Origin: Methylobacterium radiodurans
Lineage (GTDB): Bacteria; Pseudomonadota; Alphaproteobacteria; Rhizobiales; Beijerinckiaceae
Assembly (NCBI RefSeq): GCF_003173735.1
Contig: NZ_CP029551.1
Location: forward strand, 2,566,001-2,630,000
DNA: 64,000 bases
Direction of reading: 5' to 3'
Position 1 is the stretch's first letter. Each line of letters opens with the position of its first letter. Below the pieces are notes generated by a model. The model was not told the origin of the DNA, did no database searches, and was given only the letters and a program-made list of their open reading frames with translations. Positions 26,501 to 35,324 of this stretch are shown here, one piece after another. Made by a program: the position numbers and the translations under genes.

Positions 26501-27238
26501 CTAGGCGTTGGCGTTGAGATAGGCGCCCTCGTGGTCGAGGTGCAGGTAGTTCGGATTGAACAGGGCCACCTTGCGCAAGGCGAGGAAGTCCGGAACCGTG
26601 AACTGGCGTCCCTTGAAGACGATCAGCCCCGAGGCCCGCATCTCCCGAAGCGTGCGGTTCACGTGCACGCTGGTCAGGCCCGTCGCGTCCGCGAGCTCGA
26701 CCTGAGTCACCGGGAACGGGCAGGTGTTACCCTCCGTCAGGCCGACGGCGCGCAGGCGGAGGAACACCTCGCAGAACAGGTGCGCCAGCCGCTCCAGCGC
26801 CGTGCGGCGTCCGAGGTTGAAGGTCCATTCCCGCTGGATCGCCGCGTTGACCAGGGTTTCCCACCACAGCGCCCGCGTCACGCGGGGATGCCGGTCCATC
26901 AGATTGAGCAGATGCTCGCGCGGGATCACGGCGAGCCGCACGGGGGTGATCGCCGCGATGGCGTGGTCCATCTCCCGGAACACGAAGACATGCAGGTCGC
27001 AGAGGTCGCCCGGCACGAAGAAGGCGACGATCTGCCGGCGGCCGTCCTCCAGCTGCTTGTAGCGGTAGGCCCAGCCGTCGAGGAACAGGTTGACGTTCTC
27101 CGGGGTGTCGCCCTCGCGGATGATGTCGGTGCCCGCCTCGCACAGGCGCACCTTCCTGCCCAGCCCGTTCAGGGCGTCCTTGTCCGCGTCCGAGAGGCGC
27201 GTGAAGTGCTCGAGCTTCCTGATGAGACGCTGCGGCAT
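26501..27238 (-). CDS. Crp/Fnr-family transcriptional regulator
   Basis: A 245-aa regulator. The N-terminal cyclic-nucleotide-binding-like domain covers residues ~15-130 (IIREGDTPENVNLFLDGWAYRYKQLEDGRRQIVAFFVPGDLCD). The C-terminal winged helix has the recognition region VELADATGLTSVHVNRTLREMR. It lacks the N-terminal Cys cluster of FNR, so it is not a classical Fe-S oxygen sensor. Start ATG 27238 has GGAG 6 bases upstream. It resembles the Crp-like regulators that are numerous in methylobacteria. Its targets are unknown. Confidence 0.88.
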   Translation of the reverse strand: MPQRLIRKLEHFTRLSDADKDALNGLGRKVRLCEAGTDIIREGDTPENVNLFLDGWAYRYKQLEDGRRQIVAFFVPGDLCDLHVFVFREMDHAIAAITPVRLAVIPREHLLNLMDRHPRVTRALWWETLVNAAIQREWTFNLGRRTALERLAHLFCEVFLRLRAVGLTEGNTCPFPVTQVELADATGLTSVHVNRTLREMRASGLIVFKGRQFTVPDFLALRKVALFNPNYLHLDHEGAYLNANA

Positions 27239-27318
27239 GCTCGCTCCGCGCGCCCTGCCCGCGCGCATCGTCACGATAGCCGGGCGGGGCAGAACGGAAT
27301 TTCACATAGGTGATTGCC

Positions 27319-28530
27319 CTACCGTCGCGCCGTCAGGTGCTCCAGCACGCCCGGCGTCGCGTAGCCGTCGGCGGTGAGACCCTCGCGGATCTGGTAGCGG
27401 CGCAGGGCCTCGCGCAGCTTCGGGCCGGCGCGCCCGTCGGCCTCGCCCTCGTACAGGCCCTCCGCCTTGAGGCCGGTCTGGAGCGCCTTCAGGCCGGCCG
27501 AATCGAGCCGCGTCGCCGCACTCGGCCAGGGTGCCGCGAGGGCCGGGCCGCCGGCGAGCCGATCCGCGAGGTGTCCGACCGCGAGCGCGTAGGAATCCGA
27601 GGTGTTGTAGGCCCGGACCACCTCGAAGTTGTCGGTGATCAGGAAGGCCGGCGCCCCGAGGCCGCCCGGCAGGAACAGGCTGGCCCGGCCCGAGGCGGGA
27701 AGGGGCGCGCCGTCCGTGCGCCGCACGCCGGCCCGGGCGAAGTCGGCGAGATCGCCGGCGTAGCGTGTGAGGTCGTAGCCCGGCGGGAGCGCGACCGCGT
27801 AGCCCCAGGAGATGTCGGGCTTCCAGCCGAGATTATGAAGGTAGGCGGCGATCGAGGCGAGCGCGTCCGCCTCGCTCGTCCAGATGTTCCGGTGGCCGTC
27901 GCCGTCGAAATCGACCGCGTGGCGCAGATAGGTCGAGGGCAGGAACTGGACCTGCCCCATGGCGCCGGCCCAGCTTCCCTTCATCCGGTCCGGCGCGATG
28001 TCGCCGCGCTCGAGGATGGCCAGCGCGTCGAGCAGCTCGTTGCGGAAGAGGTCGCCCCGGTGCCGGGCCTGGGCCAGCGTGGCGAGGGCGCGGATCGTCG
28101 GCACGCTGCCGCCGCTCGCGCCGAAATCCGATTCCACGCCCCAGAAGGCCAGCACGATCCAGCGCGGCACGCGGTAGCGCGCCTCGATCGCCGCGAGCGT
28201 GGCGTCGAGCGCCCGCGCGCGGGCCTGGCCCCGGGCGATCCGCCCGGCCGAGACGGCGCCGACGAGGTAGTCCCAGACCGGGCGGCCGAACTCGCCCTGG
28301 CGGCGCGTGCGCGCCAGGATCGCGGGATCGGGGCCGGGGATGTCGGCGAAGGCGGCCGTGAAGGTCTTCGGCGAGATGCCGCGCGCCGCAGCGTCCGGCC
28401 GCAGCGCCGCCAGGAATGCGGAGAAGCCGGCGTCACGGGCGGCGGCGGGGCCCGGTCCGGTGCCCTGCGCGGCGGCCGGGCCCGCGAGCGCGAGCCCGAG
28501 CACGAGGCAGGCGAGAATCCGCCGCGGCAC
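27319..28530 (-). CDS. Lytic murein transglycosylase, MltB type
   Basis: A 403-aa periplasmic enzyme that cleaves peptidoglycan glycan strands to 1,6-anhydromuropeptides. An N-terminal signal peptide (LACLVLGLALAGPAAA) precedes the SLT_2 catalytic domain with general-acid Glu in FWGVESDFG (~residue 118) and GAMGQVQFLPSTY. A C-terminal peptidoglycan-binding domain covers about residues 345-403. The start is the GTG at 28530, four bases after the galE stop, which leaves a normal signal peptide; translational coupling to galE is possible. Confidence 0.9.
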   Translation of the reverse strand: MPRRILACLVLGLALAGPAAAQGTGPGPAAARDAGFSAFLAALRPDAAARGISPKTFTAAFADIPGPDPAILARTRRQGEFGRPVWDYLVGAVSAGRIARGQARARALDATLAAIEARYRVPRWIVLAFWGVESDFGASGGSVPTIRALATLAQARHRGDLFRNELLDALAILERGDIAPDRMKGSWAGAMGQVQFLPSTYLRHAVDFDGDGHRNIWTSEADALASIAAYLHNLGWKPDISWGYAVALPPGYDLTRYAGDLADFARAGVRRTDGAPLPASGRASLFLPGGLGAPAFLITDNFEVVRAYNTSDSYALAVGHLADRLAGGPALAAPWPSAATRLDSAGLKALQTGLKAEGLYEGEADGRAGPKLREALRRYQIREGLTADGYATPGVLEHLTARR

Positions 28531-28534
28531 CGGC

Positions 28535-29524
28535 TCAGATCCGGTTGCGCTTGGCGAGCTGGTCTTCCCAGTCGAGGGCCTGACGCACGATGCCCTCCAG
28601 GTCGTCGTGGCGCGGCACCCAGCCGAGTTCAGCCCGGATCCGGTCCGAGCCGGCCACGATCCGGGCCGGATCGCCCGGCCGGCGCGGGCTGAGGCGCACC
28701 TCGAAATCCCGGCCCGAGACGCGCTTGACCACGTCCACAACCTCCAGCACCGAGTAGCCGCGCCCGTAGCCGCAATTCAGCGTCAGACTGGCCCCACCGG
28801 CCCGCAGGTGCTCCAGCGCGACGCGGTGCGCCTCGGCGAGGTCGGAGACCTGTATGTAGTCGCGCAGGCAGGACCCGTCCGGCGTCGGGTAATCGGTGCC
28901 GAACACGTCCATGTGGCCGCGCCGGCCGAGCGCGGCCTGGGTCGCCACCTTGATCAGGTGCGTGGCATTCGGCGTCGACTGGCCCGAACGGCCGCGCGGA
29001 TCGGCGCCCGCCACGTTGAAGTAGCGCAGGACCACGTAGCTGAAGCCGTGCGCGCGCGCCGCGTCCTCGATCATCCACTCGCTCATCAGCTTCGAGCGGC
29101 CGTAGGGATTGATCGGGTTGGTCTCCAGGGTCTCCGGTACCGGCACGGTCGCGGGCTCGCCGTAGACGGCGGCCGTCGATGAGAAGATCACGTGCCGGAT
29201 GCCGCTCCGCACAGCGGTCTCGATCAGAGCACGCGTCTTCACGGTGTTGGCGAGGTAGTAACCCAGTGGGTCGGCGACCGAGTCCGGCACCACGATGCGC
29301 GCGGCGAAGTGGGCGAGCGCGTCGCAGCCGTGCTCGCGGATCGTGCGGGCCACGAGATCCGCGTCGGCCACGTCACCGCGGACGAGCGTCACCTCTGGCG
29401 GCAGCAGCCAGTCGAAGCCGGTGGAGAGGTCGTCGAGCACGACGACGTCCTGCCCCGCATCGACGAGCGCCAGCACCATGTGGCTGCCGATATAGCCGGC
29501 GCCACCCGTGACCAGAACCGTCAT
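28535..29524 (-). CDS. galE: UDP-glucose 4-epimerase
   Basis: A 329-aa extended SDR that interconverts UDP-glucose and UDP-galactose. Rossmann motif VTGGAGYIGSHM is at the N-terminus, active-site Ser/Thr in FSSTAAVYG and YGRSK (Tyr ~residue 145), followed by RYFNVAGADPRGRSGQ and SCLRDYIQVSDLAEAH, both hallmarks of GalE. The ATG at 29524 is preferred over one 24 bases upstream since the Rossmann strand then begins at residue 2. It is divergent from galU, so UDP-sugar synthesis genes are adjacent. Confidence 0.94.
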   Translation of the reverse strand: MTVLVTGGAGYIGSHMVLALVDAGQDVVVLDDLSTGFDWLLPPEVTLVRGDVADADLVARTIREHGCDALAHFAARIVVPDSVADPLGYYLANTVKTRALIETAVRSGIRHVIFSSTAAVYGEPATVPVPETLETNPINPYGRSKLMSEWMIEDAARAHGFSYVVLRYFNVAGADPRGRSGQSTPNATHLIKVATQAALGRRGHMDVFGTDYPTPDGSCLRDYIQVSDLAEAHRVALEHLRAGGASLTLNCGYGRGYSVLEVVDVVKRVSGRDFEVRLSPRRPGDPARIVAGSDRIRAELGWVPRHDDLEGIVRQALDWEDQLAKRNRI

Positions 29525-29691
29525 CCTCGCGCACTCCCGCCGAACCATCCGGGATCCCCAACCCTTTCGGGGTCAAGCTTCGCCGTCGAGGTCTCAATAG
29601 ACCTTGATAGGGCAAAAGTCGTGCTATCTCTGCGGACGCATCACCGCGTTCGCGCGGGCCGCGCCGTCCCGTCCACGATCAGGTTCCGACG

Positions 29692-30558
29692 ATGAAACCC
29701 ATCCGCAAGGCCGTCCTCCCCGTCGCCGGACTCGGCACGCGCTTCCTGCCGGCGACCAAGGCCGTGCCGAAGGAGATGCTCACGGTGGTGGACCGCCCCG
29801 TGGTGCAGCACGTGGTCGACGAGGCGCGGGAGGCCGGCATCGAGCACTTCATCTTCGTCACCGGGCGCGGCAAGGCGGTGATCGAGGACCATTTCGACAT
29901 CGCGTACGAACTCGATCGGACGCTGCAGGAGCGCGGCAAGCAGGCGGCCTACGAGGAGCTGAAGCGGGACCTGCCGAAGGCCGGCCAGACCAGCTTCACC
30001 CGCCAGCAAGCGCCGCTCGGCCTCGGCCACGCGGTCTGGTGCGCCCGCGAGATCGTCGGCGACGAGCCCTTCGCCGTGCTGCTGCCGGACATGCTCAGCC
30101 GCGGCTGCATGGGGCAGATGCTGGAGGCCTACGACCGCCATGGCGGCAACGTCATCGCGGTCGAGGAGGTGAAGCCCGAAGAGACCCACCAGTACGGCAT
30201 CGTCAACGTCGGCGAGACCTTCGGCCAGACCTTCGAGATCACCGGCATGGTCGAGAAGCCGAAGCAGGGGACGGCGCCCTCGAACTACATCATCTCAGGC
30301 CGCTACATCCTCCAGCCCGAGATCTTCGCGATCCTGGAGAAGGGCGAGACCGGGGCCGGCGGCGAGATTCAGCTCACCGACGCGATGATCAAGCTGATGG
30401 CCGATCAGAGCTTCCACGGCATGCGCTACGAGGGCCGGACCTACGATACCGGCTCGAAGATCGGCTTCCTCACCGCCAACCTCGCCTATGCCCTGGAGCG
30501 GTCCGACCTCGCTGGACCGCTCAAGGCGGAGATCGAGCGGCTCCTCGGCGAGGCCTGA
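29692..30558 (+). CDS. galU: UTP-glucose-1-phosphate uridylyltransferase
   Basis: A 288-aa nucleotidyltransferase that makes UDP-glucose from glucose 1-phosphate and UTP. Signature [23 protein letters not shown] is at the N-terminus, with [12 protein letters not shown] and [10 protein letters not shown] in the second half and [11 protein letters not shown] near the end. The length matches GalU. It is divergent from galE and upstream of a predicted small RNA unit. Confidence 0.95.
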   Translation: MKPIRKAVLPVAGLGTRFLPATKAVPKEMLTVVDRPVVQHVVDEAREAGIEHFIFVTGRGKAVIEDHFDIAYELDRTLQERGKQAAYEELKRDLPKAGQTSFTRQQAPLGLGHAVWCAREIVGDEPFAVLLPDMLSRGCMGQMLEAYDRHGGNVIAVEEVKPEETHQYGIVNVGETFGQTFEITGMVEKPKQGTAPSNYIISGRYILQPEIFAILEKGETGAGGEIQLTDAMIKLMADQSFHGMRYEGRTYDTGSKIGFLTANLAYALERSDLAGPLKAEIERLLGEA

Positions 30559-30677
30559 GGGGTCGGTCAAAAGGCAACGAGCAAGATGATCGCGCGCGAT
30601 CGATAAGCGTCCGGGCGCATTTGCATCGCAAGCGATCGAGCCATGCGCGACAGGCAGGGTTCCGGCATCGGTAAAGG

Positions 30678-30706
30678 CTTGCGTTTTGTGCGGCGCACTT
30701 TAAATT
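30678..30706 (+). promoter_or_regulatory. Promoter for the small RNA downstream of galU
   Basis: CTTGCG (30678-30683) and TAAATT (30701-30706) are separated by 17 bases. The -35 resembles the alphaproteobacterial CTTG- consensus. The predicted start is a G near 30714, which leaves a compact transcript ending at the strong terminator at 30776-30808. Confidence 0.5.
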
Positions 30707-30713
30707 TTGCATT

Positions 30714-30808
30714 GCGAGATCGCGATGGCGTCGCGGTCCCGCAGCCCTTCTTGGGCGTTTCCTCCCTAGACTTCGGGCCGCTCCTTCGGGAGTGGCCTTT
30801 TTTCTTTT
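30714..30808 (+). ncRNA. Candidate trans-acting small RNA (about 95 nt)
   Basis: A self-contained unit lies between galU and the convergent amidohydrolase gene. After the promoter come two small hairpins (GCGA-TGGCG-TCGC at about 30721-30734 and GCCC-TTCTT-GGGC near 30744-30756). A single-stranded GTTTCCTCCCTAGAC stretch follows, then a GC-rich terminator with a TTCG loop and a T run. An unpaired CCTCCC (anti-Shine-Dalgarno) ahead of the terminator is characteristic of rhizobial alpha-r type sRNAs, which act on mRNA start regions. No open frame fits here. Confidence 0.55.
30776..30808 (+). terminator. Strong intrinsic terminator
   Basis: GGCCGCTCC-TTCG-GGAGTGGCC is a 9-bp stem with one G-T pair and a stable TTCG tetraloop, followed by TTTTTTCTTTT. 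It lies 217 bases after galU, which is far for a galU terminator and fits the predicted small RNA. Confidence 0.85.
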
Positions 30809-30819
30809 CCGGATGCCCG

Positions 30820-31722
30820 CTACTCGGCGGCGATGCGCTGCGGCGAGAGATCGCCGATTCCGCGCGCCACCTCCGCGACGATGTCCTGCAATGCATCGGC
30901 GAGTGCGCCGAAGCCCGGCGTCACCGCAAGGCTGGCCTCGTTCATGTAGAGGCCGCGGTTGATCTCAATCTGGAGCGCGTGACGGGCCAGGTTCGGCTCG
31001 CCGTAGTGCTCGGTGATGAAGCCGCCCGCGTAGGGCTTGTTGCGCACCACCACGAAGCCGCGGGACCGGAAGGCGGCCTCGACCCGCTCGGTCAGCGCGG
31101 GCGCGCAGGCCGTGCCGAAGCGGTCGCCCAGCACGATGTCGGCCTTCGGGTCCGCCTCGCGCCCGAGGCTCGACGACGGCATTGAATGGCAATCGATCAG
31201 GATGCACTGGCCGAAGGTCCGGGCCGTGCGCTGGATCAGGGCGCGCAGGGCTCGGTGATAGGGCTTGTAGAGCCGCTCGATGCGCTCGACCGCCTCCTCG
31301 ACGTCGAGCCGTCCGCCGTAGATCTCCTGCCCGTCCGCCACCACGCGCGGCACTGTGCCGAGGCCGCCGGCGACCCGCATCGAGCGCGTGTTGGCAAACG
31401 GCGGCAGGCGGCCCGAGAACATGCGCGGGTCGAGCTCGTAGGGCTCGCGGTTCACGTCGAGATAGGCGCGGGGGAAGTTGGCCCGCAGCAGCGGCGCGCC
31501 CATCGCGACGACCGAGGCGAACAGGCGATCGACATAGGCGTCCTCCGAGCGGCGCAGCGCCAGAGGCTGCAGCCGGGAGGCGGCGAGGAAGCCGGGCGGG
31601 TAGACCGCGCCCGAATGGCCGGTGTTGAAGACGAAGGGCAGGCTGTGGCGCGCCGGCTCATCGACCGCGAAGGGGGGCGCGAAGCCCAGAACGTCGGCAG
31701 GGTCCGGGGAGGACGGTATCAT
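30820..31722 (-). CDS. N-formylglutamate amidohydrolase family protein
   Basis: A 300-aa FGase-family hydrolase. Motifs include PFVFNTGHSGAVYP near residue 27, DAYVDRLF, RAYLDVNREPYELDPRMF near residue 85, ILIDCHSMPSS (metal-binding His region) near residue 175, and LQIEINRGLYMNE. The family releases formate from N-formylglutamate in histidine breakdown, but no hut genes are nearby and the true substrate may differ. The ATG at 31722 gives the normal family N-terminus; the open frame extends further upstream in atypical sequence. Confidence 0.85.
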   Translation of the reverse strand: MIPSSPDPADVLGFAPPFAVDEPARHSLPFVFNTGHSGAVYPPGFLAASRLQPLALRRSEDAYVDRLFASVVAMGAPLLRANFPRAYLDVNREPYELDPRMFSGRLPPFANTRSMRVAGGLGTVPRVVADGQEIYGGRLDVEEAVERIERLYKPYHRALRALIQRTARTFGQCILIDCHSMPSSSLGREADPKADIVLGDRFGTACAPALTERVEAAFRSRGFVVVRNKPYAGGFITEHYGEPNLARHALQIEINRGLYMNEASLAVTPGFGALADALQDIVAEVARGIGDLSPQRIAAE

Positions 31723-31938
31723 CGCGGCGGATTTGCCCCAGCAGGTCGGCCAGTCGGCATGCCCACACTGTGGGGCGGGCGGGACGCCCTGTCCACTGCG
31801 GCGCGGGTCGGACGCTGTGGCACACGCGCGGCGGTGCGCCACGTCACGCGGGCGGCCCGCCAGATCCTAACGCCTTGTTTACCACCGGCTCCCTTTATGG
31901 AATGAACGCGTGCGACTCGAAGGGTTCGGAACCGTCCG

Positions 31939-32295
31939 ATGAAGATCCTGCTGGCGGAAGACGACAACGACATGCGGCGCTTCCTGGCCAAGGCGTTGCA
32001 GAACGCCGGCTACGACGTGCTGTCCTTCGACAACGGTCTCTCGGCATACAACCGCCTGCGCGAGGAGCCGTTCGAACTGCTTCTCACCGACATCGTGATG
32101 CCGGAGATGGATGGGATCGAGCTGGCCCGCCGCGCCACCGAGCTCGACCCGGACATCAAGGTGATGTTCATCACCGGCTTCGCCGCGGTGGCGCTCAACC
32201 CGGACTCGAAGGCCCCTAAGGACGCCAAGGTCCTGTCGAAGCCCTTCCATCTGCGGGACCTCGTCAACGAGGTGGAGAAGCTGCTGGCCGCCTGA
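31939..32295 (+). CDS. cpdR: Cell-cycle response regulator CpdR
   Basis: A 118-aa stand-alone receiver domain with phosphoacceptor Asp in LLTDIVMPEMDGIELARRA (~residue 51), acidic pocket AEDDNDMRRFL, conserved Thr in FITGFAAVALNPDS and Lys in VLSKPFHLRDLV. The sequence is near-identical in these segments to Caulobacter CpdR, which delivers substrates such as CtrA and McpA to the ClpXP protease and is switched off by CckA/ChpT phosphorylation. It stands alone, as usual in this group. Confidence 0.94.
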   Translation: MKILLAEDDNDMRRFLAKALQNAGYDVLSFDNGLSAYNRLREEPFELLLTDIVMPEMDGIELARRATELDPDIKVMFITGFAAVALNPDSKAPKDAKVLSKPFHLRDLVNEVEKLLAA

Positions 32296-32370
32296 GGCGT
32301 TGCCGGCGCACCATAGGCAGGCCGCTCGCGCCTGCCCTATATGGACGTGTTCCAAGCTCAGGACACGCCC

Positions 32371-32640
32371 ATGCAGCCGGTCACGATCTACACCACGGCG
32401 TGGTGCCCCTACTGCTCGGCGGCCAAGAGCCTGCTGAAGGAGAAGGGCGTCGCCTTCCAGGAAATCGACGTCGAGAAGACCGCCGGCGCCCGGGCCACGA
32501 TGGTGCAGCGGGCCGGTGGCCGCACCAGCGTGCCGCAGATCTTCGTCGGCGAGACCCACGTCGGCGGCTGCGACGACCTCTACGCGCTGGAGCGCGGCGG
32601 CCGCCTCGACCCGCTCCTGAAGGACCCGGCCGATGCCTGA
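32371..32640 (+). CDS. grxC: Glutaredoxin 3
   Basis: An 89-aa dithiol glutaredoxin with active site WCPYCSAAK (~residues 10-18), the TSVPQIF cis-Pro motif and VGGCDDL glutathione-binding motif. It reduces disulfides with glutathione. The ATG at 32371 is preferred over one 30 bases upstream since it has AGGA 9 bases before and gives the typical N-terminus. It overlaps the nitrilase gene by 8 bases in the conserved alphaproteobacterial grxC-nitrilase-DUF1178 operon. Confidence 0.93.
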   Translation: MQPVTIYTTAWCPYCSAAKSLLKEKGVAFQEIDVEKTAGARATMVQRAGGRTSVPQIFVGETHVGGCDDLYALERGGRLDPLLKDPADA

Positions 32641-33481
32641 GCCCGGACGCTTCGTCGCCGCCTGCGTGCAGATGCGCTCGGGCCGCGACCCGCTCGTGAA
32701 CCGCGACGCCGCGGTGGCCGGCGTGCGCGAGGCGGCAGAGGCCGGCGCGCTGTACATCCAGACGCCCGAGATGACCTCGCTGGTCGAGCGCAGCCGCGAG
32801 CGCCTGTTCGCGGCCGTGACCGAGCAGGAGGCCGACCCGACGCTCAGCGCGCTCCGGGAGGCCGCCCGCGAGACCGGCGCAGTGATCCAGATCGGGTCGC
32901 TGGCGGTCCGCAACGGCGACAAGGTCGCCAATCGCGCCTTCCTGATCGGGCCCGACGGCGCGATTCTGGCAGCCTACGACAAGCTCCACCTCTACGACGT
33001 CGACCTGCCGAACGGTGAGCGCTGGCGCGAATCCGCGACCTATACGGGCGGGGCCTGCGCGGTGGTGGCGGGGACGGCGCTCGCGACGATCGGGCTCGGC
33101 ATCTGCTACGATATCCGCTTCCCGGCCCTGTACCGGGCGCTGGCCGAGGCGGGCGCCGACGTGATGACAGCGCCCGCCTGCTTCACCCAGCAGACCGGCG
33201 AGGCGCACTGGCACGTGCTGCACCGCGCACGCGCGATCGAGACCGGCTCCTTCATGATCTCGGCCGCGCAAGGCGGGCATCACGAGGACGGGCGCGACAC
33301 CTACGGCCACTCGATCATCGTCGATCCCTGGGGCCGCGTGCTGGCGGATGCCGGCGGGGCGGAGCCCGGCGTGATCCTGGCCGAGATCGACCTCGCGCGC
33401 GTGGCCGACGCGCGGGCACGGATCCCGACGCTGCAGCACGCCAAGCCATTTCGGGTGGAACGGGTGGGCGCCGCGGACTGA
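32633..33481 (+). CDS. Carbon-nitrogen hydrolase (Nit1-type, deaminated glutathione amidase-like)
   Basis: A 282-aa nitrilase-superfamily amidase. The catalytic triad is visible: Glu in IQTPEMTSL (~residue 46), Lys in YDKLHLYDVDLP (~residue 120) and Cys in GICYDIRFP (~residue 162). Close relatives hydrolyse deaminated glutathione as metabolite repair, consistent with its overlap with grxC. The exact substrate is inferred. Confidence 0.9.
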   Translation: MPEPGRFVAACVQMRSGRDPLVNRDAAVAGVREAAEAGALYIQTPEMTSLVERSRERLFAAVTEQEADPTLSALREAARETGAVIQIGSLAVRNGDKVANRAFLIGPDGAILAAYDKLHLYDVDLPNGERWRESATYTGGACAVVAGTALATIGLGICYDIRFPALYRALAEAGADVMTAPACFTQQTGEAHWHVLHRARAIETGSFMISAAQGGHHEDGRDTYGHSIIVDPWGRVLADAGGAEPGVILAEIDLARVADARARIPTLQHAKPFRVERVGAAD

Positions 33482-33638
33482 GAACGCTGGATCTCTTCTC
33501 CACGCGCGTTGGGGGAGGGGTCTGTCTCCTCCGACGCGCTAATCACGATCGGTACGCGGTCCGACCGAACGCCGCACCCATTGCGCCCGCCCGCCCGAAC
33601 AGCCACGTCCGGCACTGTCCCCGTCACGACCCACGATC

Positions 33639-34091
33639 ATGATCCGCTACGCCCTCGTCTGCGAGGCCGGCCACGAATTCGAGAGCTGGTTCCCGTCCTC
33701 CGACTCCTACGACGACCAGGCCGCCCGCGGCCTCGTCGCCTGTCCGGTCTGCGACACGACGAAGGTCGGGAAAGCTCTGATGGCGCCGCGGCTCGCGCGC
33801 ACCGATCAGCTTCCCGCACCCGTCCCGCAGCCTACGTCTACGGCGACCGTGCCATTGATCTCGGAGCCCGAACGGCAGGTGCGCGCGATGCTGAGGGCCT
33901 TCCGCGCCCACGTCGTCGCGAATTCGGAAGCCGTGGGCCCGCGCTTCGCCGAGGAAGCGCGCAAGATCCACTACGGCGAGAGCGAGGAGCGCTCGATCCA
34001 CGGGCAGGCGAGCCCCGAGGAGGCCCGCGCCCTGATCGAGGAAGGGATCAGCGTCGCGGCGCTGCCGATCGTGCCCGACGACCGGAACTGA
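33639..34091 (+). CDS. DUF1178 family protein
   Basis: A 150-aa protein starting MIRYALVCEAGHEFESWF, with C8-x3-H12 and a C35-x2-C38 pair (VACPVCDTTK) that could form a zinc ribbon, then a conserved C-terminal region KIHYGESEERSIHGQAS. The function is unknown; it is regularly encoded after grxC and the nitrilase in alphaproteobacteria. Its 3' end overlaps the convergent dsbB-like gene by 44 bases. Confidence 0.85.
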   Translation: MIRYALVCEAGHEFESWFPSSDSYDDQAARGLVACPVCDTTKVGKALMAPRLARTDQLPAPVPQPTSTATVPLISEPERQVRAMLRAFRAHVVANSEAVGPRFAEEARKIHYGESEERSIHGQASPEEARALIEEGISVAALPIVPDDRN

Positions 34092-34569
34092 GCGCGGCTG
34101 TCCCCGCGACCGAGGCGAGCGCGAAGGCGATCACCGCGTTCCAGCCGGCGAGCGACAGCCCGACGATGCGCAGCGCCGCCGTCGAGCAATCGGTCACGCG
34201 CGTGTTCGCGAGGGCGTCGCGGAAGCTGCCGAGATCGGCCGGGTTGGCGCTGCCGCCGCCGCAATCGGTCGGGCCCGGCCAGAAGCCCCACTCGGCGCCC
34301 GCGTGGTAGACGCCGAGGCCCGCGCCGTAGAGCAGGCCCGCCGCCGCGAGCCCCAGCGCCAGACGGGCGAGGCGCTCGGGAAGGAACAGGCCCGCCACCG
34401 CGAGCGGAATCGCCGCGTAGTAGGGCAGGCGCTCGGTCAGGCAGAGCTTGCACGGGCTGTAGCCGTAACCGTGCTCCAGCACGAGGGCGCCGCCGACGGT
34501 GAGGACGGAACCGATCAGGACGGCGAGCGCCGCCCGCTTCAGACGCAACAGCGCGATCTCGTCGATCAC
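34048..34569 (-). CDS. Disulfide bond formation protein B (DsbB) family
   Basis: A 173-aa inner-membrane protein with four transmembrane segments and two Cys pairs: CKLC in YGYSPCKLCLTERLPYY (periplasmic loop 1) and Cys in PTDCGGG and VTDCSTA (loop 2). DsbB reoxidises DsbA and passes electrons to quinone. The GTG at 34569 overlaps the upstream YqaA gene stop by 4 bases (GTGA). No DsbA gene is in view. Confidence 0.88.
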   Translation of the reverse strand: MIDEIALLRLKRAALAVLIGSVLTVGGALVLEHGYGYSPCKLCLTERLPYYAAIPLAVAGLFLPERLARLALGLAAAGLLYGAGLGVYHAGAEWGFWPGPTDCGGGSANPADLGSFRDALANTRVTDCSTAALRIVGLSLAGWNAVIAFALASVAGTAALSSGRRARSAAPRR

Positions 34570-35147
34570 AGGATCACCTTGAACAGGACGAAGCCGAGGA
34601 CGATCACGGCGACGGAGATCGCCGCGACCGCGTTGAGGTGCCGGTCGAGTACGCCGCGGATCTGCACGCCGTAGCGGCCGAGAAGGGCCGCCAGCAGGAA
34701 GAAGCGCGCCCCGCGGGTGACGACCGACAGGACCGTGAACCAGAACAGGCTGTAATGAGCGAAGCCCGAGGTGATGGTCACGAGCTTGTAGGGGATCGGC
34801 GTCAGGCCCTTCAGCAGGATCACCCAGTGCCCGTAGGAGGCGTAGGATTCCTGGAAGGTCGCGGCCGAGTTCTGCAGGCCGTAGATCTTGATCAGCCACT
34901 GCCCGAGCGAGTCGAAGAGCAGCGCGCCGATGGCGTAGCCGACGAGGCCGCCGAGCACGGAGGCCACGGTGGTGATCGTCGCGTAGAACCAGACCCGGTC
35001 CGGACGGCTCACCGCCATCGGAACCAGCATCACGTCGGGCGGGACGGGGAAGAACGAGCTCTCGGCGAAGGCGACGGCGCCGAGTGCCCAGGGCGCGGAC
35101 GGCTTTCCGCTGAGCGCGAGTATCCACTCGTAGAGGCGGCGGATCAT
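34566..35147 (-). CDS. YqaA/DedA (VTT-domain) family membrane protein
   Basis: A 193-aa protein of the SNARE-associated/VTT fold, with AFAESSFFPVPPDVMLVPMA near residue 28 and KGLTPIPYKLVTITSGFA near residue 115, both diagnostic of this family, which includes lipid scramblase-like transporters. It has four or five hydrophobic segments. It forms a translationally coupled pair with the DsbB-like gene. Confidence 0.88.
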   Translation of the reverse strand: MIRRLYEWILALSGKPSAPWALGAVAFAESSFFPVPPDVMLVPMAVSRPDRVWFYATITTVASVLGGLVGYAIGALLFDSLGQWLIKIYGLQNSAATFQESYASYGHWVILLKGLTPIPYKLVTITSGFAHYSLFWFTVLSVVTRGARFFLLAALLGRYGVQIRGVLDRHLNAVAAISVAVIVLGFVLFKVIL

Positions 35148-35324
35148 GCGGGTCCGGGGTCGTACGGTCGGGAGAGCGCGGCCCTTTGAGCACAGCCGTG
35201 CGGCGGATGCCAGCGGGCATCCGCGCTATCTCCGGCGGGAGATGCGGCAGGTTTCCGTCCGCTCGCATGGAGGGCCAACGATCCCCTCTCCCCGCGCATG
35301 GGAAGAGGGGCAGGAGGCGCGGGA

